From CAJAQL01 sp964442965 (GTDB lineage Bacteria > Patescibacteriota > Minisyncoccia > UBA6257 > 2-01-FULL-56-20), in contig CAYUBE010000019.1 of the NCBI GenBank assembly GCA_964442965.1, forward strand, positions 1 through 20,426: a stretch of DNA of 20,426 nt. The letters are read 5' to 3'. A program made the translations under genes and the position numbers. The notes below the pieces were generated by a model. It was not told the DNA's origin. It saw nothing but the letters and a program-made list of their open reading frames with translations, and made no database searches. Below are positions 1 to 7,557 of the stretch, piece after piece (the stretch's first letter is position 1; each line of letters begins with the position of its first letter).

Positions 1-495
1 TCTCCTCGTCGCGCCTCGTGAGGTGAGAAAATCCCGCGCAACGCGGGCTGGAGATGCTTTTGAGATGGGTTCTAGATCGGCAACTTCTTTACGATTATCG
101 ATCGTCTTCATTTGTTTCTTAATATCCTGCAATTCACACATGATTGCGTCGAAACCGCCTTCCATTCTCGCCTCAAGGCCGTTTACTTTTATTTCTAATC
201 TGTCCATGCGAGCATCCGACACATCCATTCTTGCTCCCAACACGCCAATTTTTTCTTCCAACTCACCTACCCGCACCTCCAGCTGTGCAATACGCTCACG
301 AAGGGCATTAATATCGGCGCTCAGAGAATCCTTCACTCCGGAAATCTCCGCTTTGAGTTCCATCCTAAGTTCAGCTATATCTGCTTTGAACTCTGCGCGG
401 AGTTCTGCGATGCCTGCTTTAAACTCTGTCCTAAGCTCTGCAAATCCGCGCATCATCATGGCGGCCAACGTTTCGAGCGTGATTTTCTTTTTCAT
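1..495 (-). CDS. Coiled-coil protein, hendecad repeats (C-terminus off the window)
   Basis: An open frame of 165 codons starts at ATG 495 and has no stop before the window edge, so the C-terminus is missing. The protein begins MKKKITLETLAAMM. Residues 19-51 contain three near-identical 11-residue units (AELRTEFKAGI, AELRAEFKADI, AELRMELKAEI), a hendecad pattern typical of a long alpha-helical coiled coil. Heptad-like sequence follows to about residue 135 (IAQLEVRVGELEEKIGVLGA), then a basic, less helical stretch. There is no signal peptide or membrane segment. The start is supported by a TATTAT box ending 6 bases upstream, with no SD. Function is unknown; similar coiled-coil proteins are common in Patescibacteria. 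The plus-strand frame over the same bases is a shadow. Confidence 0.75.
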   Translation of the reverse strand, partial: MKKKITLETLAAMMMRGFAELRTEFKAGIAELRAEFKADIAELRMELKAEISGVKDSLSADINALRERIAQLEVRVGELEEKIGVLGARMDVSDARMDRLEIKVNGLEARMEGGFDAIMCELQDIKKQMKTIDNRKEVADLEPISKASPARVARDFLTSRGATRR

Positions 496-500
496 ATCCC

Positions 501-527
501 CATAATAAAAGGGCCGCCTGCGGCGGT
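501..527 (-). terminator. Intrinsic terminator after the YqeY gene, overlapping the next promoter
   Basis: On the minus strand a CCGCC-GCA-GGCGG hairpin (522-526 with 514-518) is followed by CCCTTTTATTATG. It lies about 40 bases after the stop of the YqeY gene. The T-tract runs into the TATTAT (507-502) that serves as -10 for the coiled-coil gene, so terminator and promoter share bases. Confidence 0.6.
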
Positions 528-565
528 CAAAATTTCTTTAATGATTTTTTAATCAAATGTGGCGC

Positions 566-1015
566 TTAGGACGCCAGTGCTTTCTTCACGATTTCTCCCA
601 CGATCTTGCCGTCCGCACGGCCCTTCAATTCCTTCATCGATTCCCTCATGAGCGAATTAAAATCCAAAACCCCTTTTCCCTTCAGGCCATCAACTACTTT
701 TTCAATTTCTTCGGCAGAAAGTTCTTTCGGTACGTAAGTCCCGATGATCTTGAGATCTGCCTCTTCCTTGCTCACCAAGTCCCCGCGATTTCCCTTTTGA
801 AAAAGCTCAATCGCCTCTTTGCGTCGTTTCACCTCCTTTTGCAATACCGCAATCGCCTCCTCGTCCGAGAGCGCCACGCCGGGAGCTTTCGCATACTTAT
901 CTTTCTCGGCGCCCTGAAGACCGGCGAGAATAAAACGCAGGACATCCACGCGGGCATGATCGCCGCTTTTCATGGCAAGCTTCAGATCGGCGGTTATTCT
1001 TTCGAGAAGTGGCAT
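566..1015 (-). CDS. yqeY: GatB/YqeY domain protein
   Basis: This encodes 149 residues, the usual length of the YqeY family. Members resemble the C-terminal tRNA-binding domain of GatB, and some are proposed to help tRNA-dependent amidotransfer; the role of stand-alone members is unproven. Family hallmarks are the N-terminal MPLLERITADLKLAMKSGD, a helix with VLRFILAGL, the stretch LSDEEAIAVLQKEVKRRKEA and the C-terminal GKIVGEIVKKAL. I start at ATG 1015, not at the upstream ATG 1042, because a perfect TATAAT with an upstream TGC (extended -10) sits at 1027-1022, 6 bases before it. This gives a leaderless mRNA and leaves out an unconserved 9-residue extension. The gene is probably monocistronic, with a hairpin terminator at 501-527. 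Confidence 0.9.
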   Translation of the reverse strand: MPLLERITADLKLAMKSGDHARVDVLRFILAGLQGAEKDKYAKAPGVALSDEEAIAVLQKEVKRRKEAIELFQKGNRGDLVSKEEADLKIIGTYVPKELSAEEIEKVVDGLKGKGVLDFNSLMRESMKELKGRADGKIVGEIVKKALAS

Positions 1016-1021
1016 AGGATG

Positions 1022-1030
1022 ATTATAGCA
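1022..1030 (-). promoter_or_regulatory. Extended -10 promoter of yqeY (leaderless)
   Basis: On the minus strand TGC-TATAAT ends 6 bases before ATG 1015, so transcription should start at or next to the A of the ATG. I see no convincing -35, which fits an extended -10 promoter. Confidence 0.65.
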
Positions 1031-1069
1031 CAAACCTCTCATGTCGAATTCCGTAAAATATCCTTCTTT

Positions 1070-1096
1070 GTCGTTCCGGCGAAAGCCGGAATCCAG
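1070..1096. repeat. 'VIPAKAGIQ'-type dispersed palindrome, copy 1
   Basis: A stem of TTCCGGC and GCCGGAA closed by GAAA, flanked by GTCG and TCCAG. One frame reads VVPAKAGIQ, the signature of a short interspersed repeat seen in many bacterial genomes. A second copy is at 7457-7484 and a diverged one lies inside a gene at 7876-7926. It occupies the gap between yqeY and rpsU. Confidence 0.75.
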
Positions 1097-1140
1097 GTTT
1101 GAAGTTTAATTTCACCGCAACATTGAACTTTGGATTTATT

Positions 1141-1201
1141 TTGGATCCCGTTCTGCAACGGGACGATAATCAAGGTTCCTCAGAGAACTCAGAGTGACGG
1201 G
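1141..1201. repeat. Dispersed repeat of the TCCCGTT...AACGGGA type
   Basis: TCCCGTT and AACGGGA form a small hairpin around 1146-1165, followed by a tail ending in TCAGAGTGACGG. Related blocks lie at 8866-8912 and, less clearly, at 7413-7436. These are non-coding palindromic repeats between genes. Confidence 0.5.
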
Positions 1202-1204
1202 CAT

Positions 1205-1233
1205 AAAAAAGAAGCACGATGTGCTTCTTTTTT
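1205..1233 (-). terminator. Terminator of the rpsP-rpsU operon
   Basis: A 13-bp perfect stem (1205-1217 with 1221-1233) with a 3-base loop; each arm ends in six A or T, so it works in both directions. On the minus strand it overlaps the rpsU stop codon at 1234-1232. Confidence 0.85.
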
Positions 1234-1447
1234 ATGCCAAGCCGAGCTTCTTCTGCCGTTCCAACTCAACGCGCTTATCGGCGCGATGAATGGCGGAAAG
1301 TTTACGCTTTCTGCGGCTGACCGGCCGTGCCGTAAATCTTCGGGCGCGCGTTTCCCGCAGAATACCGCTCCGCTTCACGCGGCGGGTAAAACTGTACAAG
1401 AGCGAATTCCCAGGCTCCCCTTCTTTTTTTCGTACTTCAATTGCCAT
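1232..1447 (-). CDS. rpsU: Small ribosomal subunit protein bS21
   Basis: A 71-residue, strongly basic protein starting MAIEVRKKEGEPGNSLLYSF. It matches bS21 in length and pattern: an N-terminal beta strand, then RRVKRSGILRETRARR and a long Arg/Lys-rich helix. bS21 sits at the platform of the 30S subunit near the anti-SD end of 16S rRNA and helps initiation. The gene lies 16 bases after the rpsP stop, in the same direction and without an SD, so the two are probably one operon. The stop codon is inside the terminator hairpin. Confidence 0.85.
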   Translation of the reverse strand: MAIEVRKKEGEPGNSLLYSFTRRVKRSGILRETRARRFTARPVSRRKRKLSAIHRADKRVELERQKKLGLA

Positions 1448-1463
1448 AAAAATAGATAAAATT

Positions 1464-1787
1464 TTATTCTGCCGGTGCCGCCGAAACCGCTTCTGCCGGA
1501 GCAGCCTCTGCGACCGCCGCCGGTTTCTTCATTTTGATTGCGATCTTGGTGCCCTTGATGATACCTTCTTTAACGAGAAAATTATGGACCGTTACGGTCG
1601 GCTGGGCGCCGACGCCAAACCAGTAGGAAACCCTCTCTTTATTGATCGTGGACTTCTTGGTGAAGGTATTATAAGAACCTAAATCCTCGACCGGCGGGCC
1701 GGCCATCTTGGACCGCTTCGGTGCAACAACCAGCCGATAGCTCGGCTGATGCTTCTTTCCGATCCGCTGTAATTTGATGGCCAACAT
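1464..1787 (-). CDS. rpsP: Small ribosomal subunit protein bS16
   Basis: A 107-residue protein. Residues 1-85 carry the bS16 pattern: MLAIKLQRIGKKHQPSYRLV, VAPKRSKMAGPPVEDLGSYN and KERVSYWFGVGAQPTVTVHN. bS16 is a 30S assembly protein. The last 20 residues are an Ala/Pro/Glu-rich tail (AVAEAAPAEAVSAAPAE), which is outside the folded core. An upstream frame exists, but homology starts at MLAIKL, and a near-consensus promoter (TTGACG, 18 bases, TATACT) ends 8 bases before this ATG. The mRNA should therefore be leaderless or nearly so. bS21 follows in the same operon. Confidence 0.95.
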   Translation of the reverse strand: MLAIKLQRIGKKHQPSYRLVVAPKRSKMAGPPVEDLGSYNTFTKKSTINKERVSYWFGVGAQPTVTVHNFLVKEGIIKGTKIAIKMKKPAAVAEAAPAEAVSAAPAE

Positions 1788-1795
1788 TGGGTTAG

Positions 1796-1825
1796 AGTAT
1801 ACGGCAAAGACAGCGGTGCCGTCAA
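1796..1825 (-). promoter_or_regulatory. Promoter of rpsP-rpsU
   Basis: On the minus strand TTGACG (1825-1820), an 18-base spacer and TATACT (1801-1796). The predicted start of transcription falls 0-2 bases before the rpsP ATG at 1787. Confidence 0.75.
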
Positions 1826-1876
1826 CCCTGCTTCGTTTTCCAGAGAGAAACCTTCTTTGATACGGCCGGGAAAATA

Positions 1877-2866
1877 TTATTGCTGGCTGTCGACTTCGCC
1901 ATAGGCGATCCTCGAAACCTCCTGAATGACCTGCTCCAGCGAATTGAGGGCTGCGCCTTTCGCCATAACACACAACAAATAGGGGTCATTAGGGTAATAT
2001 ACGACACCGCAGTCGCTCAGCTCCCAGCTACTGGTTGCGTCGGCACCTTCGCCGGATGCCGCATACTGGCCGAATTTGTGGGCAACGGAAACATCCGCGG
2101 GCACTCCCCCGACAATGCCATCCTTGAACGTTGCCTGGTTCAGGAACTCCATGGCCAATTCGGACATGTCCGCATTAAGGTAGGTTGCGTTGTAGAGAAT
2201 TTTGAAGAAACGTGCGTAAGGCTTGATTGACATAGTATAATCGGGAACGTTCGGCTCCGAAATCCCGAGATCGTTGAATGTTTTCAAAACGACATTAGGA
2301 TCGATATGCTGTAAGAGCGTATACTTCGCGCCATTGTCCGAATCCTCGATCATCGCCTGGAGAAGTTCCTCAACGGTATACGCCCTGTCCGGAACTAGCG
2401 TATCAAACTCGGTACTGGTGCCGTCCGCCGGTTCCGTTTGATATAAAAGTTTTTCCGAAAGGATCGCGGGGTCTGTTTCGGCCTCTTTCAGATAAGCGAT
2501 CATGTACGGCACCTTGAGGAGGCTGGCGGGATTGTACGTATCGCTCGTATTGATGCCGGCCCATTGGCCCGAATTGAGCTCCTGAAAATAAACGGATGTC
2601 GTGTATACGTTAGAGTTATTCAGAGAATCGAAGAGTCCCTGTTTCAGCTTGTTCTCAAATGGCGTGGATTCGCTGACAGGGTTGGCGACGAGCAACGGAT
2701 CGACAAACTGGTATCCGCCCTGCCGTAATTCCTGTATGGATGACTCCTCCTGATCGCTGGTTTTTTTGAACACCAATACCGCGATACCGTATCCAATCGC
2801 CACACCAGCAATCAAAACAACAGCTCCTTGAACAAATCTTTTGTGTCGGCGGAAAAAATCTTTCAT
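1877..2866 (-). CDS. Membrane-anchored class A beta-lactamase-fold serine hydrolase
   Basis: With the start at ATG 2866 the protein has 329 residues. Residues 12-33 form one membrane helix after a basic N-terminus (MKDFFRRHKR), so the catalytic domain should lie outside the membrane. The serine-hydrolase motifs are S115-L-L-K118 (SxxK, the nucleophile), S176-D-N178 (SDN) and H263-K-F-G266 in the place of KTG. I see no omega-loop glutamate motif of true class A lactamases, so a D,D-peptidase-like or other cell-wall role is more likely than resistance; this is inference. The frame opens 44 codons further up (ATG 2998), but that extension is Tyr-rich, precedes the membrane anchor, and has no SD or -10 in front. 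The start is less certain than for neighbouring genes. Confidence 0.8.
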   Translation of the reverse strand: MKDFFRRHKRFVQGAVVLIAGVAIGYGIAVLVFKKTSDQEESSIQELRQGGYQFVDPLLVANPVSESTPFENKLKQGLFDSLNNSNVYTTSVYFQELNSGQWAGINTSDTYNPASLLKVPYMIAYLKEAETDPAILSEKLLYQTEPADGTSTEFDTLVPDRAYTVEELLQAMIEDSDNGAKYTLLQHIDPNVVLKTFNDLGISEPNVPDYTMSIKPYARFFKILYNATYLNADMSELAMEFLNQATFKDGIVGGVPADVSVAHKFGQYAASGEGADATSSWELSDCGVVYYPNDPYLLCVMAKGAALNSLEQVIQEVSRIAYGEVDSQQ

Positions 2867-3020
2867 ATGGTCTTGTAACTTCCAATCCACCTGTTCACCT
2901 TTGTAGTACGCAGAAAAGGCATAAATCGTTCCATAAAAGGAATTGTAAGCATAGCATGAGCCCATGTAAAGCTGATTGAAACTATTCTCAGGCATCATCG
3001 AAATGGCCCGACAGCCACCG

Positions 3021-3048
3021 AAAAGCCCCGCCGTGAGGCGGGGCTTTT
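3021..3048 (-). terminator. Terminator of the surface-protein gene
   Basis: A 12-bp perfect stem, AAAAGCCCCGCC with GGCGGGGCTTTT, around a 4-base loop. It lies 50 bases after the stop of the large minus-strand gene and separates it from the serine hydrolase gene. The arms would allow termination on either strand. Confidence 0.85.
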
Positions 3049-3096
3049 CTTATCCAAGCGAGGTCACAAGCGACGCAAGGATTATAAGCTTTGTCG

Positions 3097-6000
3097 TTAG
3101 TTGCCCAACGGCAAGGCGAACGAAGCAACGCTCAACGGCACTATGTTCGACGGGACGCTCGTGATGAGATTCGCGAGGCTATCCAATGAATCATAGTACT
3201 GTACGTCGCTCGGGTTCTGAATGCTCGCGCTCAAGCTGAGCGAAGTATTGTTCACCGCAGGCTGGCCATCCTGGTCGTTGATGCGGAGCTTGAAGAGTCC
3301 CGTACCACCGGCTGAGATCTGGGCCTGCACTGTGGACGTTGGGATGACCCACGTCACATAGCAAGTACTTACGCTCGATGAGCATGACACACCAGCACCA
3401 GCTGCGGCTACCTCCGTGATACCCGTCACACTTGTGGCCGGAACCGAGAGATAAACCGCACCCTGTGAATCCGTAACAGTCACCACGCCGGCAGTAGCAC
3501 CGCTACCAGCCGCAGCAGTCACGCCAGGAATGACGGTACCGATTGCGGTAACGACAGCAGTGGCAACCGAGGAAGACGAGGAACCCGTGTTGATGCTAGC
3601 CGTCGAAATAGGCTGTCCGTTGATGTACACCGTTACCGTTCCGGTCGCCGTGGTGGTACCCGTGTAGGTTACCGTTCCCGTGGTCGAGGTCGAAAGCTTC
3701 GCACCATCAACCGAAGCGAGGTTGTTACCATTTGAATCGAGTAACTGGACGTTCTGCAAGAACGGCAAGGTCGTCGAAGCCAAGGAACCGCTGAACGATA
3801 CCATGAGATGGCTCAGGATCGCTCCACCGGAATTGTTCGTCGCGAGTTTGATCTCAGCGAGGTCATCCGAGGTCTGTCTTGACTGATGGTTCGACGGTGT
3901 GAAGTACGAACCGTCCGCCACCGTGTTGTTCACGCTCGGCGTAAGGATCGTGCGAAGAACCGTCTGAGAATTGCCGGCCGCTCCCGAGATCGTCGGGGTT
4001 GCCGCCAAGTTCGAACTCTGACCAAGCGCCGTGAGGACGCCCGTCGTCGAGGTCGCGATGATGAACTGGTTGGTACCATTATCCGTCGCGCCCACGCTGT
4101 ACGGCGAAGCATCGCCCTTCAAAGTGATCGAGATCGAGTTCGCCTGAGGAACAACGATCGGATTACCCTGAATCTGGAAGTTGTAGAGGTACGTCGTGCT
4201 GGTGGAACCAACAGTCGTCGTAGCCGGGGTGCCAACCGAGCCAAGCAAGGTTGAACCGTTCCACAACGTAAGATTGCTGAACGATGCCTTGGAAGAGGTC
4301 GGAGTCACCACATCGACAACCGGCAACTGGGTAACTTTCACGTTCTCCGCATTCGCCGTTTCCGTGAAGCGGTAGATCGCCAAGACATTACCCGTGGAGC
4401 CCATCACGATCTGGCCAGCCGAAGGCTGCGAGCCGTCGGAAGAGATCAAAATCGCCGAAGCACCCGCGATTGTCACCTGCTGACCGGCCGGCGCATTGTT
4501 GTTCGCCGACGAGCACGTAATCGCGTTGTACGACGTAACACCCGTGCCGGAACATCCGGTCAAGGTCGTCGCCGCACCGTTCGTGCTGACACCACTCGAG
4601 AGAATGTCACCATAGACATTGACATTCACGCTCTGGCCGGCAGGAACCGTAAACGGTGAGCCGGAGAACGAGACTGCCTGTCCAGGCGTGACGACACCCT
4701 GCGTGGTTCCGAACTGCGTACCATTCACCCAAACTCCCACATTCTGGAAGGTTGAGGTCGTACCGCCACCAACAGGCTGACCCATCGTGAAGGTCAGGGT
4801 ATTAACCTGAACGCCACTTGCAGATGAAGCCTGGAAGTTGTACGAACCGATCTCCACATGGGAAGAATTCGCCGTAACGTTCACCGGGCTTGCAAGAGCA
4901 TTGTTCTGGGAAACCCCGAGCAAGCTCTGGGTCAAGGACAACGCACTGCCCGAAGCGCCGGACGAGGAGCCGCTCTGGCTCGAGGTCAGGCCCTGCAAGT
5001 TGCCGTTTTCTCCGAGGAGCGAAGCGGTAACATTGCTGAAGTTCGCAGCCGACTGGATGTCAGCCTTGAGGGACAACACCCGGGTCGTGTTCGCCGGAAC
5101 AACATAATTGATGTTGGAACTCGATGTTCCGAAACAATCACCGTACACATCAGAACCTGGATTCAAATTCAGGCTGGTAAGACCAGTACCAAGACCTGTC
5201 CCATTCTGACTGCTCGCGGCGACTGTACATGTGTTACCGGACGGAGGCGTATTGATGGTTGTACCCACCTGACCGCCCGCATCATCCGTCAACTGAACGT
5301 TCCGGATCTCGTTGGCGATACTGGTAGTAGCCGACACCCCTTGGAAGGCGAGTGAGAAGTCAAGATATTCGATCTTGACCGCTTCGCCGCCAGCATAGAT
5401 ATCGAACTTCGCGAGTGTAACGCCAGACTGGCCGACCGCGACGTTACCCGTCGGGGTTGCCGAATCCTGCGAGGTCGTGATCGTACCCGTCTGGATCGAT
5501 ACCTGAGTACCAACGCCCGTGGTATACGGAGCGGTAGTGGCAGGATAGCGGTTTGTGACGGCAATCGGTACATTGTACTGACTGTCGATCGCGAGAACGT
5601 CATACGAATTCAAGACTTCGAACTGGAAGTTGTAGCTCGGAGAGCCCATCACATCCGCGAAGACCTGAACGTTGTTCGAACCCGTGTTCAAACTGGCAGA
5701 CGATGTCGACATATTGAAGTATGCGATACCGTTCGCCGGAACCGTCGGAAGCGTGGCGCCAGCCTGCGTACCGTTGACCACCAACTTCACGTTGCGGAGA
5801 TCGCCCTTATTGGCGGAACCGATAACGTGGAAGGAGATGCCCTCCAAGTACACCCGGTTGTTGCCGACGTTGAAGTTCCAGGCACCAACAATGTTTCCCT
5901 GCGTGCCAGCCGTAACCTGCGTAGCGATCGATGTTGAACCGATGGCCAAAGAAGCAAGCGACGGATTTGTCACGGACGTAACGGTAAAGACATTACCGTT

Positions 6001-6969
6001 GATCGGGAAACTACCGGCCGGCGTAATCGAATTATTGTTCACATCAAACGCCGTAACGTCTGACGCGGCATTCATCGAGAAGCTAACCGTATTGCCAGGC
6101 TGGAGGCCGGCTGCCGGATCGATCGCGACCTGGAGATCCAGGGTCTGACCGGCCGGAATTGAAAGCTGGAGGCCCGAGAAGTCGATCACACCCGAGTTGA
6201 TCGAGTTGTACTGGGCAACAACCTGGCCGTTCTGGACCAAGTATGCGCCAGAGACCGAACTGTCGGACAAGACGCCAACTTTATGAACCTTCACATCAGA
6301 GATCGTGACCGCGCCAGAGTTACCCGCCGTGAAATTCACGCCGAGAACCGGAACGCGAGCCGCCGATCCGCCGCCGGTGCTACCGGAGCTGATGATCGAA
6401 CCTGTCGCCGGATTATCCGAAGCGACACTGACCGCGAGACCCGTTGCCGGAGCAGCGACACTCGTCGTGGTCTGCGTACCCGTGGTCGTGGTCGTGGTCT
6501 GCGTACCCGTGGTCGTGGTCGTCGTGGTTGACGTACCGACCGTCATAGAATTCACAAACGCTCTGGTCTTAGGACCAAAGTAGCCCGCTGCAGGCGAGAT
6601 GGCGTTCGCGGTCTGGAACTTCGCCAATGCGGCTTGCGTCGCAGTGCCAAAATAACCAGTCGGAGCGGACACTGCCGTCAAGTCGCCCTTGTTGATCAAG
6701 AGCTGCTGGAGCACGGTAACATCAGCACCTTTCGAACCGAGGGTGAGGTCCTTGGAGAAAGAGTACGAAGATGTCGTCGTGGAACTCGTTGACGACGTTC
6801 CCATCTGAGACTGCAATTGGGCGATCTGGGCGAGCAGAGACGCAATCTCAGCCTGCAATGAGGCCGTAGATGACGAAGTCTGGGCATTCGCCACAGGAAG
6901 GGCAGCAACACCGACGGCCCACAATAAAGTGGTGGCCGTGAGGGCTGCCGAAACCAATTTTTTACTCAT
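3097..6969 (-). CDS. Large secreted surface (S-layer-like) protein with peptidoglycan-binding-like domain
   Basis: A 1290-residue protein. Residues 1-30 are a Sec signal peptide (MSKKLVSAALTATTLLW, cleavage near ANAQ). Residues 35-57 are a short coiled coil (LQAEIASLLAQIAQLQ). Residues 73-142 resemble a peptidoglycan-binding domain, with two units ending GYFGTATQAALAKFQ and GYFGPKTRAFV. A Thr-rich linker (145-170) leads to about 1100 residues of beta-rich modules rich in Ser, Thr, Gly and Asn, with recurring strands such as FTVPAGQSVNVNVYGDI and VPANTTRVLSLKADI. Cysteines are few and come in spaced pairs (around NTCT...GDC, TGCS...ITC and VSCSSSVSTC), suggesting disulphide loops. The architecture is typical of major surface proteins in Parcubacteria. 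No SD lies within 20 bases of the ATG; a GGAGG is about 30 bases upstream behind a small hairpin. Confidence 0.85.
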   Translation of the reverse strand: MSKKLVSAALTATTLLWAVGVAALPVANAQTSSSTASLQAEIASLLAQIAQLQSQMGTSSTSSTTTSSYSFSKDLTLGSKGADVTVLQQLLINKGDLTAVSAPTGYFGTATQAALAKFQTANAISPAAGYFGPKTRAFVNSMTVGTSTTTTTTTGTQTTTTTTGTQTTTSVAAPATGLAVSVASDNPATGSIISSGSTGGGSAARVPVLGVNFTAGNSGAVTISDVKVHKVGVLSDSSVSGAYLVQNGQVVAQYNSINSGVIDFSGLQLSIPAGQTLDLQVAIDPAAGLQPGNTVSFSMNAASDVTAFDVNNNSITPAGSFPINGNVFTVTSVTNPSLASLAIGSTSIATQVTAGTQGNIVGAWNFNVGNNRVYLEGISFHVIGSANKGDLRNVKLVVNGTQAGATLPTVPANGIAYFNMSTSSASLNTGSNNVQVFADVMGSPSYNFQFEVLNSYDVLAIDSQYNVPIAVTNRYPATTAPYTTGVGTQVSIQTGTITTSQDSATPTGNVAVGQSGVTLAKFDIYAGGEAVKIEYLDFSLAFQGVSATTSIANEIRNVQLTDDAGGQVGTTINTPPSGNTCTVAASSQNGTGLGTGLTSLNLNPGSDVYGDCFGTSSSNINYVVPANTTRVLSLKADIQSAANFSNVTASLLGENGNLQGLTSSQSGSSSGASGSALSLTQSLLGVSQNNALASPVNVTANSSHVEIGSYNFQASSASGVQVNTLTFTMGQPVGGGTTSTFQNVGVWVNGTQFGTTQGVVTPGQAVSFSGSPFTVPAGQSVNVNVYGDILSSGVSTNGAATTLTGCSGTGVTSYNAITCSSANNNAPAGQQVTIAGASAILISSDGSQPSAGQIVMGSTGNVLAIYRFTETANAENVKVTQLPVVDVVTPTSSKASFSNLTLWNGSTLLGSVGTPATTTVGSTSTTYLYNFQIQGNPIVVPQANSISITLKGDASPYSVGATDNGTNQFIIATSTTGVLTALGQSSNLAATPTISGAAGNSQTVLRTILTPSVNNTVADGSYFTPSNHQSRQTSDDLAEIKLATNNSGGAILSHLMVSFSGSLASTTLPFLQNVQLLDSNGNNLASVDGAKLSTSTTGTVTYTGTTTATGTVTVYINGQPISTASINTGSSSSSVATAVVTAIGTVIPGVTAAAGSGATAGVVTVTDSQGAVYLSVPATSVTGITEVAAAGAGVSCSSSVSTCYVTWVIPTSTVQAQISAGGTGLFKLRINDQDGQPAVNNTSLSLSASIQNPSDVQYYDSLDSLANLITSVPSNIVPLSVASFALPLGN
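6469..6522. repeat. Two perfect 27-bp tandem copies in the Thr-rich linker
   Basis: Bases 6469-6495 are repeated exactly at 6496-6522 and encode a 9-residue unit made of Thr with one Gly and one Gln, inside the linker of the surface protein. Perfect in-frame tandem copies make linker length variation by slippage likely. Confidence 0.85.
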
Positions 6970-7184
6970 TTTTTAATTTAATTAATTTTCTTTATCGTTC
7001 GACCTCCGTATCCGTTAGTGGATACAAGTGTCGTCGACCTTTTTTCCTGTCGTCGCTTTTTGAAGGAAACGGCAGAAGGGAATTTCACCCATTTTTTTCA
7101 GGACCGCTTATGCCTGTCCGCTTTACCCGCGACGTGAGGTTTCACGAATAAAGAGAAAGGCAGAAGAGGGATCGATTGTGATAT
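6970..7184 (-). promoter_or_regulatory. Untranslated leader region of the surface-protein gene
   Basis: No gene is visible in these 215 bases. On the minus strand a GTATCC-ACTAAC-GGATAC hairpin is followed at once by GGAGG, then about 30 AT-rich bases to the ATG. A CGTGA-AACC-TCACG hairpin lies around 7133-7146. I cannot place a promoter with confidence. The gene may have a long 5' leader, as many highly expressed surface-protein genes do. Confidence 0.35.
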
Positions 7185-7211
7185 AAAAAAACTCGCTTTG
7201 GTTCAAGCGAG
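7185..7211 (-). terminator. Intrinsic terminator of the putative small RNA
   Basis: CTCGCTT-GAACCA-AAGCGAG (7211-7192 on the minus strand), followed directly by seven T (7191-7185). The plus strand has no T-tract after the hairpin, so the direction is minus. Confidence 0.85.
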
Positions 7212-7301
7212 ATCAACTAAAAATTTGCCCAGAATTCCGGCTCCCGCCGGAACAAACACTGATAAGCAATTTTTAGTTCGGCCTCACTCCGAACCGTCAA
7301 C
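7185..7301 (-). ncRNA. Putative structured small RNA of about 117 nt
   Basis: A promoter (TTGCGA, 17 bases, TATAGT) predicts a start near 7301, and a hairpin plus seven T ends the unit at 7185. In between the minus strand folds well: GUUCGG/CCGAAC (7294-7289 with 7281-7276); a long stem CUAAAAAUUGC/GCAAAUUUUUAG (7276-7266 with 7228-7217, one bulge); inside it UUCCGGC-GGGA-GCCGGAA (7252-7235); then the terminator hairpin. There is no convincing reading frame. An extended rod with an internal bubble recalls 6S RNA in outline, but I cannot match it to a known family. It could instead be an attenuated leader for the surface-protein gene at 6969. Confidence 0.55.
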
Positions 7302-7307
7302 ACTTAT

Positions 7308-7336
7308 ACTATACTCTCAGCCGAAAGGTTTCGCAA
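7308..7336 (-). promoter_or_regulatory. Promoter of the putative small RNA
   Basis: On the minus strand TTGCGA (7336-7331), a 17-base spacer and TATAGT (7313-7308). The predicted start is G at about 7301. Confidence 0.6.
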
Positions 7337-7412
7337 GATCGCAAAGCACCTCGACTATGCACGAGATACAACGAAACGGCAAGAAGAAAGGTTACTGAAA
7401 GTTTTTTGTCGC

Positions 7413-7436
7413 CCCGTTGGAAAACGGGGCCCAGGC
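7413..7436. repeat. Short palindromic repeat CCCCGTT-GGAA-AACGGGG
   Basis: A 7-bp stem with a 4-base loop, immediately before the 'PAKAGIQ' copy at 7457. It resembles the TCCCGTT/AACGGGA elements near 1146 and 8879. This fills part of the gap between the small RNA promoter and the regulator gene. Confidence 0.45.
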
Positions 7437-7456
7437 ATGTTCTGCTTCCCAAAAAA

Positions 7457-7484
7457 CTGGATACCGGCTTTCGCCGGTATGACA
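7457..7484. repeat. 'VIPAKAGIQ'-type dispersed palindrome, copy 2
   Basis: CTGG, then ATACCGGC-TTTC-GCCGGTAT (8-bp stem), then GACA. The minus strand reads VIPAKAGIQ. It is the same family as 1070-1096. Confidence 0.8.
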
Positions 7485-7530
7485 AGAAAAGCCATGTCAA
7501 AAAAATAATAGTTGCTAGGATAAAAGGGAT

Positions 7531-7550
7531 AATCCGGCAATTGCCGGATT
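7531..7550. repeat. Perfect 20-bp palindrome of the decamer TTGCCGGATT
   Basis: AATCCGGCAATTGCCGGATT is two copies of one decamer head to head, 7 bases beyond the stop of the regulator gene. Seven more exact copies lie inside that gene. It looks like a binding site for a dimeric protein. Confidence 0.7.
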
Positions 7551-7557
7551 GCCATTT

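Noticed and set aside
23..505. 160-residue plus-strand frame at the left end
   Set aside because: It is the antisense of the coiled-coil gene; the Ser/Ala-rich sequence is the mirror of the hendecad repeats, and the minus strand has a proper start and -10.
557..1102. 181-residue plus-strand frame opposite yqeY
   Set aside because: It is a shadow of yqeY and ends in the 'VVPAKAGIQ' repeat.
1877..2866. The serine hydrolase as an antibiotic-resistance beta-lactamase
   Set aside because: The SxxK and SDN motifs are there, but I see no omega-loop Glu motif and the KTG is altered; a cell-wall or unknown role is safer.
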